Positions 1-9,180 of a DNA stretch of 64,000 nt are shown piece after piece. The stretch covers positions 1,302,001 through 1,366,000 of the forward strand of contig NZ_CP015243.1 in the NCBI RefSeq assembly GCF_001648175.1, read 5' to 3'. The position numbers and the translations under genes are program-made. The DNA comes from Halotalea alkalilenta (lineage in GTDB: Bacteria > Pseudomonadota > Gammaproteobacteria > Pseudomonadales > Halomonadaceae). Position 1 is the first letter of the stretch; each line of letters opens with the position of its first letter. Below the pieces are notes generated by a model. The model saw only the letters and a list, made by a program, of their open reading frames with translations. It searched no databases and had not been told where the DNA came from.

Positions 1-285
1 GGGTTGGGTTTGCTGGTGCTGGTGGTGTTCTTCGGTGACTGGGCGGCGCTGATCCCGATGGCGGCGCTGGTGGCGGTAATGATCATGGTCGCGCTGACCA
101 CGATCAACTGGGCTTCGGTACACGACATGCGCCGCCAGCCCCCCGGCGCCAGCCTGGTGATGTTGACCACCATGGGCATCGTGCTCGCCACCCACAACCT
201 CGCGCTCGGTGTGATCGCCGGTGTGTCGCTGACGTTCTGCCTCAAGCGCTGCGGCGTGCGGGCGGTGAACGGGGAAAATCCCTGA
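1..285 (+). CDS. SulP family inorganic anion transporter, C-terminal fragment
   Basis: This is the last part of a secondary anion carrier (sulfate/bicarbonate class); the 5' part lies before the window. The visible 94 residues are strongly hydrophobic, with two or three membrane segments separated by the loop INWASVHDMRRQPPGAS, typical of the end of the SulP membrane core. The protein stops soon after the last helix, so the cytoplasmic STAS domain of most SulP proteins is absent: this is the short form. Family assignment rests on the pattern of the helices and loop alone, so substrate cannot be given. Confidence 0.7.
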   Translation, partial: GLGLLVLVVFFGDWAALIPMAALVAVMIMVALTTINWASVHDMRRQPPGASLVMLTTMGIVLATHNLALGVIAGVSLTFCLKRCGVRAVNGENP

Positions 286-303
286 CCCGCACGGTGGATC
301 GCC

Positions 304-1137
304 TCAGAACATCCGGCGCTCTAGGCCGAGCATCTCGATCACCTTGGTCGAGATCTCTTCTACCGAGTGGTTGGTGGTGTTCAGGTGCGGAATGCCATGG
401 CGGCGGTAGAGCGCCTCGACCTCGGTGATCTCCAGCCGGCATTGGCGCAGCGAGGCGTAGAGGCTGCCGCTGCGGCGCTCCTCGCGGATCACCGCCAGGC
501 GCTCGGGATCGATGGTCAGTCCGAACAGCTTGTCATGGTGGGGGCGAAGGCCGGGTGGCAGGGCCAGCACGTCCATGTCGTCGGCGATGAAGGGGTAGTT
601 CACCGCGCGGATGCCGAACTGCATCGCCAGATATAGGCTGGTCGGGGTCTTGCCGCAGCGTGATACCCCGAGCAGGATCGCCTCAGCCTGGTCGAGCTGG
701 CGCAGCGACATGCCGTCGTCGTGGGCAAGGGTGTAGTCGATCGCGGCTATCCGCGCGTCGTAGCGCTCGAAATTGTGCTTGGTCAGGCCGTGGGTGCGCC
801 TGAGGGTCGACTGCGGAGGCACGCCGAGCTCTTCCTGCAGCGGCGAGACCAGGGCGGCGAGGATATCCTGGCAGAAGCCTTGGCTCGCGACGATCTGCTC
901 ACGTACCTCCGCGGCGACGATCGAGTAGAACACCAGCGGCCGGCGTCCGCTGCGAGCGTAGATCTCATCGATCCGGGTGCGGATCTCCCGCGCTCGCTCG
1001 ACCGTTTCGACGAAAGGCAGGATGTGCTGGGTCAGGCTGACCGGGTACTGCGACAGTACCGCATGGCCGATCGCCTCGGCGGTGATCGCAGTGCCGTCGG
1101 AGACGTAGAACACCACGCGAGTGACTTGATTTTCCAT
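304..1137 (-). CDS. ppsR: PEP synthase regulatory kinase/phosphorylase PpsR
   Basis: Bifunctional serine/threonine kinase and Pi-dependent phosphorylase that inactivates and reactivates PEP synthase through its catalytic site (DUF299 family). The 277-residue length equals that of the E. coli protein when the ATG at 1137 is used; an upstream in-frame start would add 26 residues with no family resemblance. The N-terminus [20 protein letters not shown] and the P-loop GVSRCGKT at residues 157-164 are diagnostic. It is divergent from ppsA, its target, across 283 bp, which supports the assignment strongly. Confidence 0.96.
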   Translation of the reverse strand: MENQVTRVVFYVSDGTAITAEAIGHAVLSQYPVSLTQHILPFVETVERAREIRTRIDEIYARSGRRPLVFYSIVAAEVREQIVASQGFCQDILAALVSPLQEELGVPPQSTLRRTHGLTKHNFERYDARIAAIDYTLAHDDGMSLRQLDQAEAILLGVSRCGKTPTSLYLAMQFGIRAVNYPFIADDMDVLALPPGLRPHHDKLFGLTIDPERLAVIREERRSGSLYASLRQCRLEITEVEALYRRHGIPHLNTTNHSVEEISTKVIEMLGLERRMF

Positions 1138-1420
1138 GACTGTTTCCCATTCGTTCCCTGCGCCTTGCGTCGTACGAGCGTGCCCGACGGCGCGCGGGCG
1201 ATATGCCACGGGCAACGGTTAAAGTGACTGATTCGAATATAGTTGTCCAATCATCCGCGTGATGTGAATGGCGAAAAGGAATATTCTGGCTGAAAATTAA
1301 AATATGTTTTCTTGAGGATGGGCTGTGATAATCTCGGCTCGGCTTTAATCATGCGTAATTGACTTACAAGAAAGTTGGAAAACTCTGTATCTTTTTGATT
1401 TTAAAGAGAGGTGTAGGATC
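1138..1420. promoter_or_regulatory. Divergent ppsR/ppsA control region
   Basis: This 283-bp stretch must hold the promoters of both ppsR and ppsA. Its ppsA-proximal part (about 1210-1400) is clearly AT-richer than the surrounding coding DNA. Visible elements are the 8-bp palindromes ATTCGAAT near 1231 and GAATATTC near 1281, a GATAAT hexamer near 1326 that could be a -10 box, and AGAGAGG about 12 nt before the ppsA ATG as a ribosome site. No convincing paired -35/-10 set or known operator could be fixed by eye. Confidence 0.4.
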
Positions 1421-3802
1421 ATGTCCAACGTCGTGGGCGAGGTCGAAAATGTTCTCTGGTATCACCAGATTGGCATGGATGATGTCGAGTCGGTGGGCGG
1501 AAAGAATGCCTCTTTGGGTGAGATGATTACTAATCTTACGGACTTGGGAGTTACCGTTCCGGACGGATTCGCCACTACAGCGCATGCTTTTAATGAATTC
1601 CTGGATCAAAGTGGCGTAAATAAACGTATATATGAGCGTCTCGATGCAATCGACATCGACGATACCCAGGCGCTGGCCGCTGCGGGCCGGGAGATTCGTC
1701 GCTGGGTGCTCGAGACGCCGTTCCAGCCCGGGCTCGATCGGGCCATCCGCGAAGCCTTCGAGCAGCTCTCGGACGGCGACGCCGAAGTCTCCTTCGCGGT
1801 GCGTTCGTCCGCTACCGCCGAGGACATGCCGGACGCCTCCTTCGCCGGCCAGCAGGAGACCTTCCTCAACGTACAGGGGATCGATGCGATCATGGAGGCG
1901 GTCAAGCACGTCTTCGCATCGCTTTTCAACGACCGCGCGATCTCCTACCGCGTCCACCAGGGCTACGACCATCGCGGCGTCGCGCTATCCGCCGGGGTCC
2001 AGCGCATGGTGCGTTCGGATCTCGCCTGCTCCGGGGTGATGTTCACCCTCGATACCGAGTCGGGCTTCGACCAGGTAGTGTTCATCACTTCGGCCTACGG
2101 GCTCGGCGAGATGGTGGTGCAGGGGGCGGTCAATCCGGACGAGTTCTACGTCCACAAGCCGACCCTCGAGGCCGGCCGCCCCGCGGTGGTACGCCGAACG
2201 CTGGGCTCAAAGCGCGAGCGGATGGTCTACGCCGACGACCGCGGCCACGGCAAGCAGGTGCGGATCGAAGAGGTGGCGCCCGACGAGGCGCGCCGCTACA
2301 GCCTCTGCGACGAGCAGGTGGAGACGCTTGCCCGGCAGGCGCTGACGATCGAGCGCCACTATGGTCGCCCGATGGATATCGAATGGGCCAAGGATGGCCA
2401 CAGCGGCGAGCTTTTCATCGTCCAGGCCCGCCCGGAAACGGTGCGCTCGCGCAATCAAGTGATGGAGCGCTACCAGCTCGCCAAGCGCGGCGAGGTGCGT
2501 ATCGAAGGACGCGCGATCGGGCAGAAGATCGGCGCCGGTCCGGTCAAGGTGATCGCCAGTATCGATCAGATGCATCGGGTGGAGCGCGGCGATGTGCTGG
2601 TCACCGACATGACCGACCCCGACTGGGAGCCGATCATGAAGCGCGCGTCTGCGATCGTCACCAATCGCGGCGGGCGCACCTGCCATGCCGCGATCATCGC
2701 CCGCGAGCTGGGCATCCCGGCGGTGGTGGGCTGTGGCAATGCCACCGAGCGGTTGTCCGATGGAGAAGAGGTGACGGTCTCCTGCGCGGAAGGGGACACC
2801 GGCTACGTCTACGCGGGCAAGCTCGCCTTCGAGGTGTCCGCCGCCAGCATCGACCAACTGCCGGCGCTACCGGTCAAGATCATGATGAACGTCGGCAATC
2901 CCGACCGCGCCTTCGACTTCGCCCAGCTGCCGAACGATGGCGTCGGCCTGGCGCGGCTCGAATTCATCATCAACCGGATGATTGGCGTGCACCCCAGGGC
3001 ACTGCTCGAGTTCGAGCAGCAGAGCCCCGAGCTGCGCGCGCAGATCACCGAGCGGATGGCCGGCTACGACGACCCGGTCGAGTTCTACATCGCCCGCCTG
3101 ACCGAGGGGATAGCCACCCTCGCTGCCGCATTCTGGCCGAAGCGGGTGATCGTGCGGATGTCGGACTTCAAGTCCAACGAGTACGCCAACCTGATCGGTG
3201 GCGAGCGCTACGAGCCCCGCGAGGAGAACCCGATGCTCGGCTTCCGCGGCGCCGGACGCTACGTCTCCAAGGAGTTCGGCGAGTGCTTCGCGCTCGAGTG
3301 CCGCGCGCTCAAGCGGGTGCGCGAGGTGATGGGTTTCGACAACGTCGAGATCATGATCCCATTCGTGCGTACCGTCGCCGAGGCGGCTGCGGTGGTCGAG
3401 AGCCTGGCCGTCCATGGGCTCAAGCGTGGCGAGGGCGGGCTCAAGCTGATCATGATGTGCGAGCTGCCCTCCAACGCCCTGCTCGCCGAGCGCTTCCTCG
3501 AGCACTTCGACGGATTCTCGATCGGCTCCAACGACATGACCCAGCTGACCCTTGGGCTCGACCGCGACTCGGGCGTGGTGTCGGCGCAGTTCGACGAGCG
3601 CGACGATGCGGTGAAGGCGCTGCTGGCGATGGCGATCGACGCCGCCAAGGCACAGGGCAAGTACGTCGGGATCTGCGGCCAAGGGCCTTCGGATCACGAG
3701 GATTTCGCCGCCTGGCTGATGGAGAAGGGGATCGACAGCCTGTCGTTGAACCCCGACACCGTGGTCAAGACCTGGCTGTCACTGGCGCAGTCCCGCGGCT
3801 AG
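1421..3802 (+). CDS. ppsA: Phosphoenolpyruvate synthase
   Basis: Converts pyruvate, ATP and water to PEP, AMP and Pi, for gluconeogenesis from three-carbon substrates. At 793 residues it matches the usual length (792 in E. coli). Order: N-terminal ATP-grasp nucleotide-binding domain, then the swivelling phospho-His domain with [20 protein letters not shown] carrying the catalytic His422, then the C-terminal PEP/pyruvate barrel ending with the [17 protein letters not shown] signature. PpsR encoded next door should phosphorylate the Thr two residues before His422 (family knowledge). The first ~75 codons are unusually rich in A/T third positions compared with the rest. Confidence 0.97.
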   Translation: MSNVVGEVENVLWYHQIGMDDVESVGGKNASLGEMITNLTDLGVTVPDGFATTAHAFNEFLDQSGVNKRIYERLDAIDIDDTQALAAAGREIRRWVLETPFQPGLDRAIREAFEQLSDGDAEVSFAVRSSATAEDMPDASFAGQQETFLNVQGIDAIMEAVKHVFASLFNDRAISYRVHQGYDHRGVALSAGVQRMVRSDLACSGVMFTLDTESGFDQVVFITSAYGLGEMVVQGAVNPDEFYVHKPTLEAGRPAVVRRTLGSKRERMVYADDRGHGKQVRIEEVAPDEARRYSLCDEQVETLARQALTIERHYGRPMDIEWAKDGHSGELFIVQARPETVRSRNQVMERYQLAKRGEVRIEGRAIGQKIGAGPVKVIASIDQMHRVERGDVLVTDMTDPDWEPIMKRASAIVTNRGGRTCHAAIIARELGIPAVVGCGNATERLSDGEEVTVSCAEGDTGYVYAGKLAFEVSAASIDQLPALPVKIMMNVGNPDRAFDFAQLPNDGVGLARLEFIINRMIGVHPRALLEFEQQSPELRAQITERMAGYDDPVEFYIARLTEGIATLAAAFWPKRVIVRMSDFKSNEYANLIGGERYEPREENPMLGFRGAGRYVSKEFGECFALECRALKRVREVMGFDNVEIMIPFVRTVAEAAAVVESLAVHGLKRGEGGLKLIMMCELPSNALLAERFLEHFDGFSIGSNDMTQLTLGLDRDSGVVSAQFDERDDAVKALLAMAIDAAKAQGKYVGICGQGPSDHEDFAAWLMEKGIDSLSLNPDTVVKTWLSLAQSRG

Positions 3803-3841
3803 CGCGGAGTGTACCCACCGTTCGGCGCCGTCGGCCGCCGC

Positions 3842-4729
3842 TCAGTCGCCGAGCGGCTGGCGCTCGGGGCCGCCGCGATGGGCGTCGAGCGCCAGTTTCA
3901 GCCGACGCAGCTTGTCCCGCGAGCGGCTGCGATGGCGCAGCGCCAGCCCCATCGCCAGCACATCGATGGCCGCGAGCATGGCATAGCGCGATGACGAGGG
4001 GTGGTAGACGAAATCGCTCTCACGGGTAGCGATCGGCAGCAGGATGTCGAGGTGATCGACGAGCGGCGAGCCGGTCGCGGTGAGACCTATGGTATTCGCG
4101 CCGTTGCGCCTGGCGAGGCGCACCGCGTCATTGATCTCGGGGGTGTGTCCGGTGCTGGACAGCGCCACCACTACATCGCCGCCGTCCAAGGTCGCCGCCG
4201 CCATGCGCGGCAGCAGCGCCTGATGGTAGGCGCTCACCGCATAGCCGAAGCGCATCAAGCGGAACTGCAGCTCCTGGGCCAGCGCGGTCGAACCGCCTCC
4301 AGCACCGAAGATCAGGATCTGGCGCGCTCCATCGAGCAGGTCCAACGCACCTTCCAGGTCCGCCGCCTCGATCAGCTGGCGATTCAAATCCAAGGTCTGC
4401 TTGGCCACCTCGTAGACCGCCCCGATGCTGTCCTCTTCATACACCTCCTCGATGAACCGCCTCCCCACCACCAGCGACTGAGCGAGCTCCAGCTTCAACT
4501 CACGCACATTGGTACAGCCCGCCGCCTTGCTGAAACGCGTCACGCTCGCCTCGCTGACCCCCGCGCGCTCAGCGATGCGGGTGATGTTGCTCGAGATGAC
4601 GAAATCGATGTCTTCGAAGATCAGCGTCGCCACTCGCTTCTCCGCCTCGCGCAGCGAAGCGAAGCGATCAGTGATGCGGGTGATCAGGTCAAGATCCTGT
4701 TGCAAGGAGTGCTCCTGGGCAGGCGGCAT
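3842..4729 (-). CDS. RpiR/MurR-family transcriptional regulator (HTH + SIS)
   Basis: A one-component regulator of sugar metabolism. From the chosen ATG (295 aa) it has an N-terminal RpiR helix-turn-helix, with ITRIAERAGVSEASVTRFSK near residues 50-70, and a C-terminal SIS phosphosugar-binding domain with ILIFGAGGGSTALAQEL and VVALSSTGHTPEI. A GTG at 4822 in the same frame would add 31 residues unlike the family; neither start has a strong ribosome site. It converges with ppsA (39 bp between stops). It is a different paralogue from the HexR-like protein at 45387; its target is not evident. Confidence 0.85.
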   Translation of the reverse strand: MPPAQEHSLQQDLDLITRITDRFASLREAEKRVATLIFEDIDFVISSNITRIAERAGVSEASVTRFSKAAGCTNVRELKLELAQSLVVGRRFIEEVYEEDSIGAVYEVAKQTLDLNRQLIEAADLEGALDLLDGARQILIFGAGGGSTALAQELQFRLMRFGYAVSAYHQALLPRMAAATLDGGDVVVALSSTGHTPEINDAVRLARRNGANTIGLTATGSPLVDHLDILLPIATRESDFVYHPSSSRYAMLAAIDVLAMGLALRHRSRSRDKLRRLKLALDAHRGGPERQPLGD

Positions 4730-4869
4730 GGGAAGTCGTGAGCGCTGGTATTTTCCATCATCGGAAAGTAATTGCTGAAATATTTTTGCCCCGGCGCCTG
4801 TGCCCGCTGTTTGAATGACCACAACATTCAGACTAGATCACCCCCGCCCCTCCAGCCGGGCTCGCGCTG

Positions 4870-4899
4870 AGCGCCGGCGCTGGATCTAGCGCCGGCGCG
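4870..4899. repeat. 11-bp perfect inverted repeat
   Basis: GCGCCGGCGCT at 4871-4881 and AGCGCCGGCGC at 4888-4898 are perfect inverted arms around GGATCT. No T-run follows on either side, so it is a poor intrinsic terminator. It lies between the RpiR-family gene and the CRISPR leader; role unknown. Confidence 0.6.
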
Positions 4900-4984
4900 G
4901 ACTCAATCACGAGCAGCCGTTGCGGTTGCTCCGGTTGGGACGACCGGGATGGTGATGAACGGCTCAAGCCCGGGATCGAAGGCC

Positions 4985-5021
4985 ACGACTACTTCAATGA
5001 AAATAGTTAGTTACATTTAGA
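4985..5021 (+). promoter_or_regulatory. CRISPR leader end
   Basis: A short AT-rich stretch directly before the first repeat that ends in TTTAGA. As recalled, leaders of type I-E arrays such as those of E. coli end in the same way, which sets the array orientation as plus, with repeat 1 leader-proximal. The rest of a normal 60-100 bp leader is not recognisable; upstream DNA turns GC-rich. Confidence 0.5.
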
Positions 5022-5356
5022 GTGTTCCCCACAGGCGTGGGGATGAACCGGCTTGCCGAATGCCTCTCGTACGACTCTGACCCGTGTTCCCCGCGCCAGC
5101 GGGGATGAACCGCTGCCGAACTGATCGAGCTGCTATACGGCCCCCTGATTCCCGCATCAGCGGGCCTGGACCGTCGACCTTTTTCTTTGCTTCGAGCGTG
5201 CGGCTCTGGTCCCCACGGGCATGAAGATGAACCGTACTTTCCGATGATCAACCAGTACGACCAACCGTGTTCCCCATGGAGGTGGGGATGAACTAATAAT
5301 GCTCCGGGTCGCTTCCTTGCATCGCGGATGCTCTCCGCCATAGCGGGAATGAATCT
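5022..5356 (+). CRISPR. Degenerate type I-E CRISPR array, 6 repeats / 5 spacers
   Basis: Six 29-bp repeats start at 5022, 5084, 5145, 5206, 5267 and 5328, so the spacing is 62, 61, 61, 61 and 61 bp, with spacers of 33, 32, 32, 32 and 32 nt. That geometry is exactly type I-E. Repeat 2 (5084-5112), from GTGTTCCCCGCG to GGATGAACCG, is the closest to the family consensus. Repeats 1 and 5 are changed mainly in the stem-loop centre, repeats 3, 4 and 6 at many positions. No cas gene lies within the window, so the array looks like an orphan in decay. Spacer origins cannot be judged here. Confidence 0.92.
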
Positions 5357-5470
5357 AAAGCATTTCCGTACTTGGCCGATATTCCTTCTTTCTCAATTAG
5401 ATCGCTCTTCTCACTATCGCATCGAGCGATACCTGGGATGCGATGAGGGAGATGGGGTCAGGAACGGGAA

Positions 5471-6310
5471 ATGTCCATCATCAAGGTTGAAAACAAGTAT
5501 GGCCAGAGGTTGAATTGCATCGAGGACGATGAAATCACTCTGTCGATACAGAAAAAAGGTGCGCATGATGTCAGGACATTGGATTTCGTTCTCGATGTCT
5601 TGGCGAACATCGATTGCCCGGTGGTGCTGGATATTGGCGCTAACATTGGCAACCACACGCTCGCGTTTTCCATCGGGGCCGAGAAGGTCTATGCCTTCGA
5701 GGCGGCGCCTTCCATCTATAAGCTGCTGGAGAAAAATGTCGCGGACAACGGCATGACCAATGTCTTCATCTCCAACGTTGCTTTGTCCGATAGCGCTAGA
5801 GAGGCGAAGATATTCGTGCAGATGGATGGCAACCTGGGAGGGAGCCGTCTGTGCAAGGAAGAATCCAACAATTATGCCGAAGAGCGGACCTTCTTGGTAC
5901 GCGGTGATGATTTCGTGCATACGCATGGGATCGAGAACATCGATTTGATGAAAATCGATGTCGAGGGGCATGAGAAACAGGTGCTGGAGGGGTTGAAGGA
6001 GTCGATAGAAGCGAATCGCCCGATCATCATCATGGAGTATTTGAATCCCCAGGATGATCTCTTGGACGGCTTGAAGCTGGAGCGATATAAGCTGTTCGCG
6101 ATTTTGGATAATTATGAAAAAAGCAAATGGAAGGGCGTGATAGGGAGAGTGAAAAGGTGGAGATATAAAAACGAGCACGAACGAAGGCTCGAGCTGTTTC
6201 CCTTCAACGCTCTCACCGCGGCGCGGGCCGATGATGTCCTGCTGGTCCCCGAGGAGAAGTTGAATGTCATCCCGGCCAAGTACTTCACCCCGCATCACGC
6301 GATCAGGTAG
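5471..6310 (+). CDS. FkbM-family SAM-dependent methyltransferase
   Basis: A 279-residue class I methyltransferase of the FkbM family, whose members O-methylate sugars or other small hydroxyl groups. SAM-binding motif I is VVLDIGANIGNHTLAF (residues 51-66, Asp54), followed by the acidic motif YAFEAAP; IDLMKIDVEGHE and PIIIMEYL in the second half are typical FkbM blocks. Base composition is clearly lower in G+C than in neighbouring genes and codon use differs (many AAT, ATA, TAT), which suggests transfer. It stands alone between the decayed CRISPR array and an MFS gene on the other strand, so its acceptor is unknown. Confidence 0.88.
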   Translation: MSIIKVENKYGQRLNCIEDDEITLSIQKKGAHDVRTLDFVLDVLANIDCPVVLDIGANIGNHTLAFSIGAEKVYAFEAAPSIYKLLEKNVADNGMTNVFISNVALSDSAREAKIFVQMDGNLGGSRLCKEESNNYAEERTFLVRGDDFVHTHGIENIDLMKIDVEGHEKQVLEGLKESIEANRPIIIMEYLNPQDDLLDGLKLERYKLFAILDNYEKSKWKGVIGRVKRWRYKNEHERRLELFPFNALTAARADDVLLVPEEKLNVIPAKYFTPHHAIR

Positions 6311-6329
6311 AGGCCACGGCGTTGACGGG

Positions 6330-7550
6330 TCAGATCTCCCTGGCCCGCTTGGAGCGTGAAACGCGCAGGGCGAGGAAGACGATGACCAGGGCGCAGAGCA
6401 GGCAGAACAGCTGTACGGCGTGCTCGAGGCCGAGGTAGTCGGCGAGCAGTCCGATCGCGACTACCGGGGCGACACCGCCGAGATAGGCGATGGTGAAGTA
6501 GCTGGCCATGGTGGTGGTGCGGTGGTGCTCTTCGGCGCAGTGGGAGGCGATCAGGTTGGTCTCCATCAGGCTCAAGCCTTGGCCGATCCCGGCGAGCAGC
6601 ATGCTGGCGAAGAACGCGCTGGGGGAGTGGTAGAAAAGGCAGGCGACCAGCGCGGCCATCGAGGCGAGCAGGGCGGCGAGCCCGATCAGCAGGCCGTGGG
6701 TGGCGCGCAGCCGGCGCATGCCGAATTGGGCGCACACCGAGGCCAGGGCGAGCAGGCTGAAGGCGATGCCGACTACGCTCGGACCGCTGCCTAGGCCGAG
6801 CTGGTGGATCAGCGAGGGAAGCAGCGATGCCATCAGGCCGACGATCGCGAACATCATGAAGATGCATGACGACATCAGCAGGAACAGTCGTCTCGGGCCC
6901 GGTTCATGCGGCAGGGTGAGCTTGGGGCGCAGCTTGAACGCAGCGCGCTGCGTGTTGACGGTGCGATCGTCCAGCACGCGTCGGGCGTAGAGCAAAAGCG
7001 CGAGGTCGGCCAGGGCGATCATTCCCATCGCCAGGTAGGGCAGGCGCAGGGGTTGGGGCATCAGTTCGGCGATGCTGCCGCCGATCAATGGGCCGAGGCC
7101 GAAACCGCTCGCCATCGCGGTGGAGGTGGCGACCGCGGCGACGCGGCGATCGCCACGCGGATGGGCGGCGAGCATCGTCGCGCCGGCGATGGTGGTCAGC
7201 AGCCCGTTGGCGAAGCCGACGATCATCCGCGCGAACACCATGGGCAGTACGCTCGAGACCAGCGCGGAGATCCCGAGTCCGAGCAGCAGCAGGCAGAGTG
7301 CGGCGAGCAGCACCCGGAAGCGGCCGATCGAATCGGCCAGGCGCCCGCAGAACAGCAGCGCGCCGAGTACCCCGAACATGTAGCCGGCATAGATGTAGCT
7401 CAGCGCGCTGGGCGGGAGCGACCACGCCAATTGATAGAGCGGGTAGAGCGGGGTCGGCATCGAACTGCTGGCGAAGCCCAGGGCGAGGGCGAGGATTACG
7501 GCGAAGAAAGCGCTCCAGCGCATGGCGCGGGAAGGCGGAGAGGCTGGCAT
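6330..7550 (-). CDS. MFS transporter
   Basis: A 406-residue carrier with about 12 membrane segments and the loop 2-3 motif GRLADSIGRFRVLL of the major facilitator superfamily. The ATG at 7550 is preceded by AAGGAA at good distance; in-frame sequence further upstream is the unused frame of intergenic DNA and prpD. The central loop with RAAFKLRPKLTLPHEPGPRR separates two six-helix halves. It resembles drug or metabolite exporters of the YfcJ/arabinose-efflux type, but substrate is not fixed. It follows prpD on the same strand after 118 bp and could be co-transcribed. Confidence 0.88.
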   Translation of the reverse strand: MPASPPSRAMRWSAFFAVILALALGFASSSMPTPLYPLYQLAWSLPPSALSYIYAGYMFGVLGALLFCGRLADSIGRFRVLLAALCLLLLGLGISALVSSVLPMVFARMIVGFANGLLTTIAGATMLAAHPRGDRRVAAVATSTAMASGFGLGPLIGGSIAELMPQPLRLPYLAMGMIALADLALLLYARRVLDDRTVNTQRAAFKLRPKLTLPHEPGPRRLFLLMSSCIFMMFAIVGLMASLLPSLIHQLGLGSGPSVVGIAFSLLALASVCAQFGMRRLRATHGLLIGLAALLASMAALVACLFYHSPSAFFASMLLAGIGQGLSLMETNLIASHCAEEHHRTTTMASYFTIAYLGGVAPVVAIGLLADYLGLEHAVQLFCLLCALVIVFLALRVSRSKRAREI

Positions 7551-7571
7551 CGAGGTTCCTTGAACGCGACG

Positions 7572-7592
7572 CGGCCGAGCGCCGCTCGGCCG
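7572..7592. terminator. Hairpin between prpD and the MFS gene
   Basis: CGGCCGAGC (7572-7580) and GCTCGGCCG (7584-7592) form a perfect 9-bp stem with a 3-nt loop, 76 bp downstream of prpD on the minus strand. No T-run follows, so it may be a weak terminator or a processing site rather than a full stop. Confidence 0.4.
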
Positions 7593-7668
7593 AAAACGGC
7601 ATCCAGTGTAGCACCGCGACGGCGCTTGGCCCGCTCGCTCCAGGCTGGATCGAGCGGCAAGCCTGCGC

Positions 7669-9150
7669 TCAGCCGACGAACAGCTCGACGAAGCGGTGTA
7701 CCGGCATCGCCTCGAGCCGCGCGGGATCCCGGAAGAGGGCGAGGATCTCCTCCGAGCGCCCGCGCGGGAAGCGAGTGGCGAGGTTGGCGGCGAACTTGGC
7801 CTCGAGCAGCGGGGCGCCCTCGGCGCGGCGGCGGCGATGGCCGATGGGATACTCGACCACGATCTCTTCGGTCGAGCTGCCGTCGTCGAAGAACACCTGC
7901 ACGGCGTTGGCGATCGAGCGCTTGTCGGCTTCGAGGTATTCACGCGAAAAGCGCGGCTCCTCGACGACTTCCATCTTCTCGCGCAGCTGGTCGATGATCG
8001 GCTGGGCGGCGAATTCGTCCTCGTAGTGCTCCGCGCGCAGGTCGCCGAAGGCGAGCGGTACCGCGACCATGTACTGCAGGCAGTGGTCGCGATCGGCGGC
8101 GTTGGCCAGCGCCCCGCGCTTGGAGATGATCCTGATCGCCGACTCGTGGGTGCGGATGCGGATCCTGCTGATCCGTTCGAGCCGCTCCTTCACTTCGGGA
8201 TGCAGCCGCACCGCCGCCTCGCAGGCGGTCTGTGCATGGAACTCCGCAGGGAAGCTGATCTTGAACAGCACGTTCTCCATCACGTAGCTGGCGAACGGCT
8301 GCTCGAGCCGGAAGCGCCGCTCGGCTTCGGGCTTGAGCGAGAGATCGCGATTGAAGTGGCTGAACGAGACATCGAAAAAGCCCCACTGGGGGGCGCTTAG
8401 GACGCCGGGGATGCCCATCTCGCCGCGCATGGAAATGTCGGCCAAGCGCACCCCGCGGGCGCTGGCGTCTCCCGCCGCCCACGATTTGCGCGACCCGGCG
8501 TTGGGCGCGTGTCGATAGGTGCGCAGCGCCTGGCCGTCGGCGAACACCTGGGAGAGCGCGGCAAGCAGCTGCTCGCGGCTGGCGCCCATCATCTTTGCGC
8601 TGAGCGCGGTGGAGGCGAGCTTGACCAGCACTACATGGTCGAGGCCGACCCGGTTGAACGAGTTCTCCAGCGCCATCACCCCCTGGATCTCATGGGCCTT
8701 GACCATCGCCTCGAGCAGCTCTCTGACGGTGAAGGGCGCCTCTCCCTGCGCAACCCGGCGCTGGGACAGATGGTCGCTGACCGCGAGCAGTGCGCCGAGG
8801 TTGTCCGAGGGATGGCCCCACTCGGCGGCCAGCCAGCAGTCGTTGTAGTCGAGCCAGCGGATCAGGCAGCCGATGTTCCAGGCCGCCTGGACCGGGTCGA
8901 GTACGTGGCTGGTGCCGGGGACCCGGGCGCCCAACGGCACCACCGTGCCCGGCACGATCGGGCCGAGGTGCTTGACGCACTCGGGGAAGCGCAGCGCCAG
9001 CATGCCGCAGCCGAGGGTATCCATCAGGCACAGCCGCGCGGTGTCGAGGGCATCGCGGCTGTCGATCGGGGTATCGAGCACGTAGTCGGCGATCCGCTGG
9101 AGCACCTCGTCGTAGTCGGGGCGCTGGTTGAGGTCTGAATGGTCGCTCAT
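7669..9150 (-). CDS. prpD: 2-methylcitrate dehydratase PrpD (MmgE/PrpD family)
   Basis: Dehydrates 2-methylcitrate to 2-methyl-cis-aconitate in the methylcitrate cycle of propionyl-CoA breakdown. The 493-residue product has the family length (483 in E. coli). Recognisable blocks are [20 protein letters not shown] near residue 45, the active-site stretch [24 protein letters not shown] near 100-120, and [21 protein letters not shown]. It is the third enzyme gene of the gntR-prpBCD operon, 30 bp after prpC. No acnD/prpF pair is present, so this is the PrpD version of the pathway. Confidence 0.95.
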   Translation of the reverse strand: MSDHSDLNQRPDYDEVLQRIADYVLDTPIDSRDALDTARLCLMDTLGCGMLALRFPECVKHLGPIVPGTVVPLGARVPGTSHVLDPVQAAWNIGCLIRWLDYNDCWLAAEWGHPSDNLGALLAVSDHLSQRRVAQGEAPFTVRELLEAMVKAHEIQGVMALENSFNRVGLDHVVLVKLASTALSAKMMGASREQLLAALSQVFADGQALRTYRHAPNAGSRKSWAAGDASARGVRLADISMRGEMGIPGVLSAPQWGFFDVSFSHFNRDLSLKPEAERRFRLEQPFASYVMENVLFKISFPAEFHAQTACEAAVRLHPEVKERLERISRIRIRTHESAIRIISKRGALANAADRDHCLQYMVAVPLAFGDLRAEHYEDEFAAQPIIDQLREKMEVVEEPRFSREYLEADKRSIANAVQVFFDDGSSTEEIVVEYPIGHRRRRAEGAPLLEAKFAANLATRFPRGRSEEILALFRDPARLEAMPVHRFVELFVG

Positions 9151-9180
9151 CGATGGGAATCCTGGAGGGAGGGGAAAAGC

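Noticed and set aside
2383..4029. 548-codon open frame overlapping ppsA
   Set aside because: Arg-rich shadow in the wrong frame of ppsA, extending into the convergent regulator gene.
4994..5341. Reverse-strand open frame across the CRISPR array with VHPRWRGEHGS and FIPTPVGNT
   Set aside because: These peptides are translations of the type I-E repeat, a well known annotation artefact, not a protein.
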